Source: Bin125 sp026705025
Lineage (GTDB): Bacteria; Chloroflexota; Dehalococcoidia; Bin125
Direction of reading: 5' to 3'
DNA: 64,000 nt
NCBI GenBank assembly: GCA_026705025.1
Contig: JAPPBN010000036.1
Span: 50,133-114,132, forward strand
Made by a program: the position numbers and the translations under genes. A model generated the notes under the pieces. The model was not told the DNA's origin. It worked only from the letters and a program-made list of their open reading frames with translations, and searched no databases. Positions 60,033 to 64,000 of this stretch are shown in pieces. Within the stretch, counting starts at the first letter, position 1. Every line of letters starts with the position of its first letter.

Positions 60033-62003
60033 ATGACCGAGAGAAACTACTGGACCCGAATGTCCCGCAGGCACCTGACGCGGCGTGCCCTGCTACGCAC
60101 CAGCGCTCGCGCCGGCGTCGGCGCCACAGGTCTGGCGCTCGTCGGCTGCGGCGACGACGATGACGACGCCCAGCAGCAGGCCGCAATGCAGGTCCAGCAG
60201 CAGGACCAGCAACAGCAGCAGGCTATGCAGGAGCAACAGCAACAGCAGGCCATGCAGCAGCAACAGGCGCAGCAGCAGGCCATGCAGCAGCAACAGCAGC
60301 AGCAAGCCGAGCAGCAGGCCCAGCAGGCCGAGGCCCAGCAACAGACCGCGCAGGAACAGGAGCAGCAACAGGCCGAACAGCAGGCCGTCGCTCCCGCCCC
60401 CTTCGCCGACGTCGACCTCGATGCCACGATCACGACCGCGGTCGCCCGCGACGGCGGTGGGCTGGACCCGATCCGCTCCGGTAGCCACGTCAACTACATC
60501 TCCCACGGCAACGTCTACGACGCCGGCATCGTCTTCGATCCGGACGACAACTCCATTCGTCCGCACATGATCGCGCCCGAGTTCGTTGACGACACCACGA
60601 TGGTCGCCCAGGTCATGCCCGCCCTCTTCCACGACGGATCGGTGCTCGTCGCGGAGGACCTGGTCTTCACCTACGAGCGGATGGGCAACATCGCCGAGTA
60701 CCACCAGGGCGGCGAGACCACCGATCACCCCGCCGGCTGGACCAGCGCGCGTGTCTCCTTCGGCTCGCAGAACTGGGTCAGCAGCCAGGCGATTGATGAG
60801 CGCACCTGGAAAGTTGAACTGAACGCGCCCGATGCCGCCTGGGTCTCCAACCAGATGCCCAACGCCTCAACGGTCGGGGCGATCTTCTCCAAGGCCCACG
60901 TGGAGAACGTGGGCGACGCGGCGATGGACCGCGAGCCGATGGGCACCGGACCCTACCGCTTCGTCAGCCACACCGACGACACAGACTTCGTCATGACCCG
61001 CTTCGATGACCACCTCAAGCCGCTCGACCACCCGGTCAACGTCAAACACGTGCCCTTCCACAAGGACCTCAAGGTCCTGATCCGGCCCGAGACACTGACG
61101 CAGATCGCGGGTCTGGAGGCCGGGGAACTGGACGTCGTCTACGGCCTGGCGACCAAGGACGTGGAGGGGTTCATCGACGACCCCAACTTCACCATCCACT
61201 ACCAGGCCGCCACCACGATGCTGCCCAGGTTCAACCTGAACAACCCCCTGTTCGAGGACGGCTCGCCAAATCCGTTCCTCGACATTCGCGTCCGCGAGGC
61301 GGCCAACATTGCGGTCAACCGCCAGGCGATCATCGACGGCCTGCTGACGGGCACGGAGAGGCAGCCCTTGTTCACGGGCCGCAGCGCCTTCGGCTATCCG
61401 ACCGAGGATGAGATCGAGGCAGCGGGGCTGATGTTCGACTACGATCCCGAGCGGGCCAGGGGGTTAATGGCCGAGGCCGGCTACGCCGACGGCTTCGACA
61501 CCACGTTCCACATCGTCGTCGGCTTCTCCCCGGGCATCCCGGATATGGCGCTCGCGGTCAAGCAGGACCTCGAGGCGATCGGCATCCGTCTGACGATCAA
61601 GGAGTATCCCGCCTCGGAGTACTTCACCGACGCCGGCATTCGACAGGCGGGAGCCGGAAGGACCGACGGTGCGCCCGGAATCTGGTGGTTCATCGACGGC
61701 CAGCGAACGGACATCCAGACAACCGTCAACATCTCCGTCTTGCCGGAGGGCGTCTACACGCTGGGGAGCAGCGAAGAGGTCGCCGAGCTTGCGCGGGCCC
61801 AGAGGCTCGAGCTCGACGCGAACAAGCGCAGCGAGTTGATCAGCCAGTTGTTCATTGAACACACCCTGGGCTACTACATGCTCCCCCTGGTCGAAATCCA
61901 GACCGCGGGCGTCGTCCGTTCCGGTGTGCGCTGGCCCGCGGGCGCCGTCCAGCCCAGAGGCAACGAACAACTCTTCGCCGTCCAGAAGCTGAAGGACGCC
62001 TAG
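60033..62003 (+). CDS. Tat-type peptide-binding lipoprotein (SBP family 5) with polyglutamine linker
   Basis: From the ATG at 60033, with GGAG upstream, the protein has 656 residues. It begins with a Tat-like signal (RRHLTRRALLRTSARAG), a lipobox LALVGC, an acidic patch GDDDDD and a linker of about 75 residues made almost wholly of Gln, Ala, Met and Glu. The binding domain is of OppA/DppA type: GLDPIRSGSHVNY, LVFTYERMGN, MGTGPYRFVSH, VREAANIAVNRQAIIDGLL. It probably serves the permeases at 56912-58752. A longer reading frame from 59055 crosses the HTH gene in another frame and is not the protein. Confidence 0.92.
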   Translation: MTERNYWTRMSRRHLTRRALLRTSARAGVGATGLALVGCGDDDDDAQQQAAMQVQQQDQQQQQAMQEQQQQQAMQQQQAQQQAMQQQQQQQAEQQAQQAEAQQQTAQEQEQQQAEQQAVAPAPFADVDLDATITTAVARDGGGLDPIRSGSHVNYISHGNVYDAGIVFDPDDNSIRPHMIAPEFVDDTTMVAQVMPALFHDGSVLVAEDLVFTYERMGNIAEYHQGGETTDHPAGWTSARVSFGSQNWVSSQAIDERTWKVELNAPDAAWVSNQMPNASTVGAIFSKAHVENVGDAAMDREPMGTGPYRFVSHTDDTDFVMTRFDDHLKPLDHPVNVKHVPFHKDLKVLIRPETLTQIAGLEAGELDVVYGLATKDVEGFIDDPNFTIHYQAATTMLPRFNLNNPLFEDGSPNPFLDIRVREAANIAVNRQAIIDGLLTGTERQPLFTGRSAFGYPTEDEIEAAGLMFDYDPERARGLMAEAGYADGFDTTFHIVVGFSPGIPDMALAVKQDLEAIGIRLTIKEYPASEYFTDAGIRQAGAGRTDGAPGIWWFIDGQRTDIQTTVNISVLPEGVYTLGSSEEVAELARAQRLELDANKRSELISQLFIEHTLGYYMLPLVEIQTAGVVRSGVRWPAGAVQPRGNEQLFAVQKLKDA

Positions 62004-62050
62004 GAAGTTGTAGAGAGAACGACCCGTTCTTGCCTCTCGCTCCCTCCCTT

Positions 62051-62093
62051 CCGGTCCCCTCTCCCTGAGGGAGAGGGTTAGGGTGAGGGCCCC
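62051..62093. repeat. A-type palindromic repeat (copy 5)
   Basis: CCGGTC is followed by arms CCCTCTCCC/GGGAGAGGG around TGA and the tail TTAGGGTGAGGGC. It fills the gap between the peptide-binding gene and the serine hydrolase gene and may act as a stabilising or terminating hairpin. Confidence 0.85.
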
Positions 62094-62117
62094 GCACCTG
62101 ACAGCAAGGAGCTCCCG

Positions 62118-63407
62118 TTGAGTTCACTCGACACGCTGCCCACCGCCGATCCGGCCGCCCTCGGCTTCGATCCGGGCCGCCTCTCCCAGATCGGAACCAG
62201 GATCGACGCCGCAGTCGCAGCCGGCGACCTCCCGGGCGCCGTCACCATCGTCATGCGCCATGGCCACGTCGTGCATGCCCACGCCGCCGGCCGGCTCGAC
62301 GTGGAACGCGAGGCCCCGCTCGGCATGGACAGCCTGTTCCGCATGTACTCGCAGACCAAGCCCGTCGCCGCGGTCGTGCTGATGAGCCTCTACGAGGACG
62401 ACGCCTTCGAGCTCAACGACCCCGTTTCCCGCTGGATTCCGGAGTTCGGCAACCGCTTGGTGGCAATGGAGACGCAGCCCCACGATCGACTGCGCGGTGC
62501 GTTCCCGCCCATGAACGCCGAACCCGCGCGGCGCGACATCATGATCATGGACCTGATGACCATGACGTCCGGGCTGCCCGCCATCGGCAAACTCCCGGCC
62601 GCCTACTATCCGATGCTCGTGCGTTCCTCCCAGGGCACGGGCTTCATGCCCGGCGACACCTTAATCAATGATCCGCCGCGCAGCTACGAGGAGATGGTCC
62701 TCGCCATCGCCGACATGCCCCTCTACGCCCATCCCGGAGACCGCTGGAATTACGGCTCCGATTTCGATGTCCTCTCGCTCTTCCTCACCCGGCTGACCGG
62801 CAAGAACCTCGACGAACTCTTCCGCGAGCGCGTCTTCGATCCGCTCGGTATGGATGACTCAGGCTTCTACTGCGACGACGCCGACCAGGGACGTCTCGTG
62901 ACCGACCACACCTGGGACGCCGAGGGCAATCTGATCACTCGCGATCGACCCGAAACCGCCGAGAAGGTGCGCTCTCGCTCGCGCGACCTGCGCTCCGGCA
63001 ACGGCCTGTTCGGAGGCATGCTGACCACGCCGCCCGACTACACCCGCTTCGCCCAGATGCTGCTCAACGGCGGCGAGCTCGACGGCGTCCGCATCCTCGG
63101 CCGCAAGACCGTGGAGCTGATGACCTCCGACCACCTGGGAGATCGCGAGATCGATCTGCTGCCCGTCCCCAACTACGGCTTCGGCCTCGGCTATGCCGTC
63201 CGCAAGTCGGTCGAGCGATCCTTCTACCCCGGCTCCCCCGGCACCTTCGGCTGGGGCGGCGCGGCCGGCACCTGGTTCTTCGTTGACCCCGTCGAGGACC
63301 TCGTCTGCTGCTTCTTCAACCACGTCTTCCTCTACGGCAACCGCCCCGGCGGCATGGCCGACCTCACCCGCCGCTTCATGAAGTGGACCTATCAGGCCCT
63401 CGCCTGA
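62118..63407 (+). CDS. serine hydrolase of the beta-lactamase/penicillin-binding-protein-like family
   Basis: The 429-residue protein starts at a TTG with AAGGAG five bases before. It has the SxxK nucleophile motif SQTK (78-81), a WNYGSDF region supplying the Tyr of the YxN motif, and a late HxG/KTG-like element in FGWGGAAGTW. No signal peptide is present, which fits the EstB/class C-like esterases rather than a periplasmic beta-lactamase. The substrate is unknown. Confidence 0.88.
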   Translation: MSSLDTLPTADPAALGFDPGRLSQIGTRIDAAVAAGDLPGAVTIVMRHGHVVHAHAAGRLDVEREAPLGMDSLFRMYSQTKPVAAVVLMSLYEDDAFELNDPVSRWIPEFGNRLVAMETQPHDRLRGAFPPMNAEPARRDIMIMDLMTMTSGLPAIGKLPAAYYPMLVRSSQGTGFMPGDTLINDPPRSYEEMVLAIADMPLYAHPGDRWNYGSDFDVLSLFLTRLTGKNLDELFRERVFDPLGMDDSGFYCDDADQGRLVTDHTWDAEGNLITRDRPETAEKVRSRSRDLRSGNGLFGGMLTTPPDYTRFAQMLLNGGELDGVRILGRKTVELMTSDHLGDREIDLLPVPNYGFGLGYAVRKSVERSFYPGSPGTFGWGGAAGTWFFVDPVEDLVCCFFNHVFLYGNRPGGMADLTRRFMKWTYQALA

Positions 63408-63753
63408 CTTCCGTCCAGGCGGCCGACCGTTCGCAGATGACTTCTCGGGTGAAGTCGCCAATCAGCTCGTGCGGGTCGCCAGCAGCGCCGCGCCGCCGCG
63501 CAGGCTCACTCGGACATGGGTACGTGCTGGCGGGGACAGGCGCTAGTTATCCCCGAAACAGACGCCGGAGTGAACAGCCGTTGCGCCCTTCTCCGGGGCG
63601 CTGGATCGCGCTGGGACAACAGGGCGCGATGATACGCTGAATCGACTATGAAACGACACAACGGAAGCCGTCAGCGCCGCGACAGTTAGCAATCCAGAGC
63701 GGAGTTCGGCGCTCGGCGTGGCGCGTTTGCGCGCCCCTGAAGGGACCGACGAA
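63408..63753. other. 346-base intergenic region upstream of katG
   Basis: No gene of normal size is seen. A 13-codon frame at 63648-63689 (Met-Lys-Arg start, Arg-rich) lies in the katG leader and could be a leader peptide, but nothing else supports it. No clear FurA or OxyR-type palindrome was found by eye. Confidence 0.5.
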
Positions 63754-64000
63754 GTGACCACGAACCAGCACTGGTGGCCCGATCAACTCAGCCTCAAACC
63801 CCTGCGCCGCAACACCTCATCCTCCGACCCGATGGGCTCCGATTTCGACTATGCCCAAGCGGTCAAGTCGCTCGATGTCGAGGCGTTGAAGCGGGACATT
63901 GAAGAGGTCATGACGACCTCGCAGGACTGGTGGCCAGCCGACTACGGCCACTACGGTCCGCTCTTCATCCGTATGACCTGGCACGCTGCCGGCACCTATC
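63754..64000 (+). CDS. katG: catalase-peroxidase, N-terminal part (partial)
   Basis: The 82 codons present encode NQHWWPDQLSLKPLRRN, DYAQAVKSLDVEALKRDIEEVMTTSQDWWPADYGHYGPLFIRMTWHAAGTY. This is the KatG N-terminal domain up to the distal haem residues Arg-x-x-Trp-His. The enzyme removes hydrogen peroxide. The GTG at 63754 follows AAGGGA by eight bases; the frame is open upstream to 63652 with a GTG at 63718 as an alternative. The gene continues beyond the window. Confidence 0.93.
   Translation, partial: MTTNQHWWPDQLSLKPLRRNTSSSDPMGSDFDYAQAVKSLDVEALKRDIEEVMTTSQDWWPADYGHYGPLFIRMTWHAAGTY

Noticed and set aside
59055..62003. A 982-codon open frame that would join the HTH region and the peptide-binding protein
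   Set aside because: The first 326 codons are an out-of-frame reading of the HTH gene with Pro/Arg-rich nonsense; the Tat signal at 60033 with an upstream GGAG marks the true start.
63648..63689. A 13-codon Arg-rich leader peptide before katG
   Set aside because: It starts with ATG but has no clear ribosome-binding site and no attenuator-like structure was found; too short to support alone.

Overview
This is a high-GC bacterial chromosome segment with dense genes and many 1-8 bp stop/start overlaps. Gene content points to Chloroflexota, most likely the Dehalococcoidia/SAR202 side: many amidohydrolases, CoA transferases, a P450, a thiolase/OB-fold pair, Ldh2-type and GlcD-type oxidoreductases, lipoproteins with Tat-like signals and Q-rich linkers, a short EF-Ts, and two apparent selenoproteins. 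The taxonomic assignment is inference; no 16S rRNA lies in the window.

Layout. 1-6390: catabolic genes (acyl-CoA dehydrogenase end, crotonase-fold protein, CocE-type hydrolase, cytochrome P450, SDR, amidohydrolase). 6463-13837 (minus): the conserved block rpsB-tsf-pyrH-frr-uppS-cdsA-dxr-rseP, translation factors running into isoprenoid/phospholipid synthesis; RseP carries an extra PDZ-like insertion and LysM-like domains. 13992-20781: FmdB-type zinc ribbon, dtd, then nadA-nadB-nadC behind a perfect palindrome, followed by the likely regulator nrtR, miaB and tRNA-Ser(GCU). 20861-26075: two alpha/beta hydrolases around sucC-sucD. 26072-27307 (minus): a glycine/D-proline-reductase-type selenoprotein B relative read through an in-frame TGA. 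27466-33596: small and unknown genes, structured repeats, an Ldh2 dehydrogenase, an OB-fold/thiolase pair and an 11-residue-repeat protein.

33622-45419 (plus): a TPP riboswitch followed by a tightly packed thiamin operon: thiD, thiE, two ThiO-like oxidases, thiS, thiG, tenA, a ThiY/Z/X-type ABC transporter, a ThiE/TenI paralogue and finally a GlcD-GlcF fusion joined by a 4-bp overlap. The riboswitch shows its switching helices: one segment can pair either with the aptamer or with the thiD ribosome-binding region. Next come tRNA-Phe, two overlapping thymidylate-kinase-like genes and a peptide-type solute-binding protein.

48994-51402 (minus) encodes an unusual 802-residue zinc-binding lipoprotein in which a ZnuA/AztC-type binding protein is interrupted by an apparent AztD-like beta-propeller. 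52581-54196 holds a second predicted selenoprotein (UGSC family, Sec94) overlapping a conserved partner gene. The rest contains two CoA transferases, a DppB/DppC permease pair, an HTH protein, a Tat lipoprotein peptide-binding protein, a serine hydrolase and the start of katG.

Three families of structured intergenic repeats recur. One of them is a hairpin with an invariant TCAAG loop and covarying arms. Two unrelated genes (27466-27825 and 59083-59850) share a 13-bp operator-like motif at nearly the same distance from their starts.
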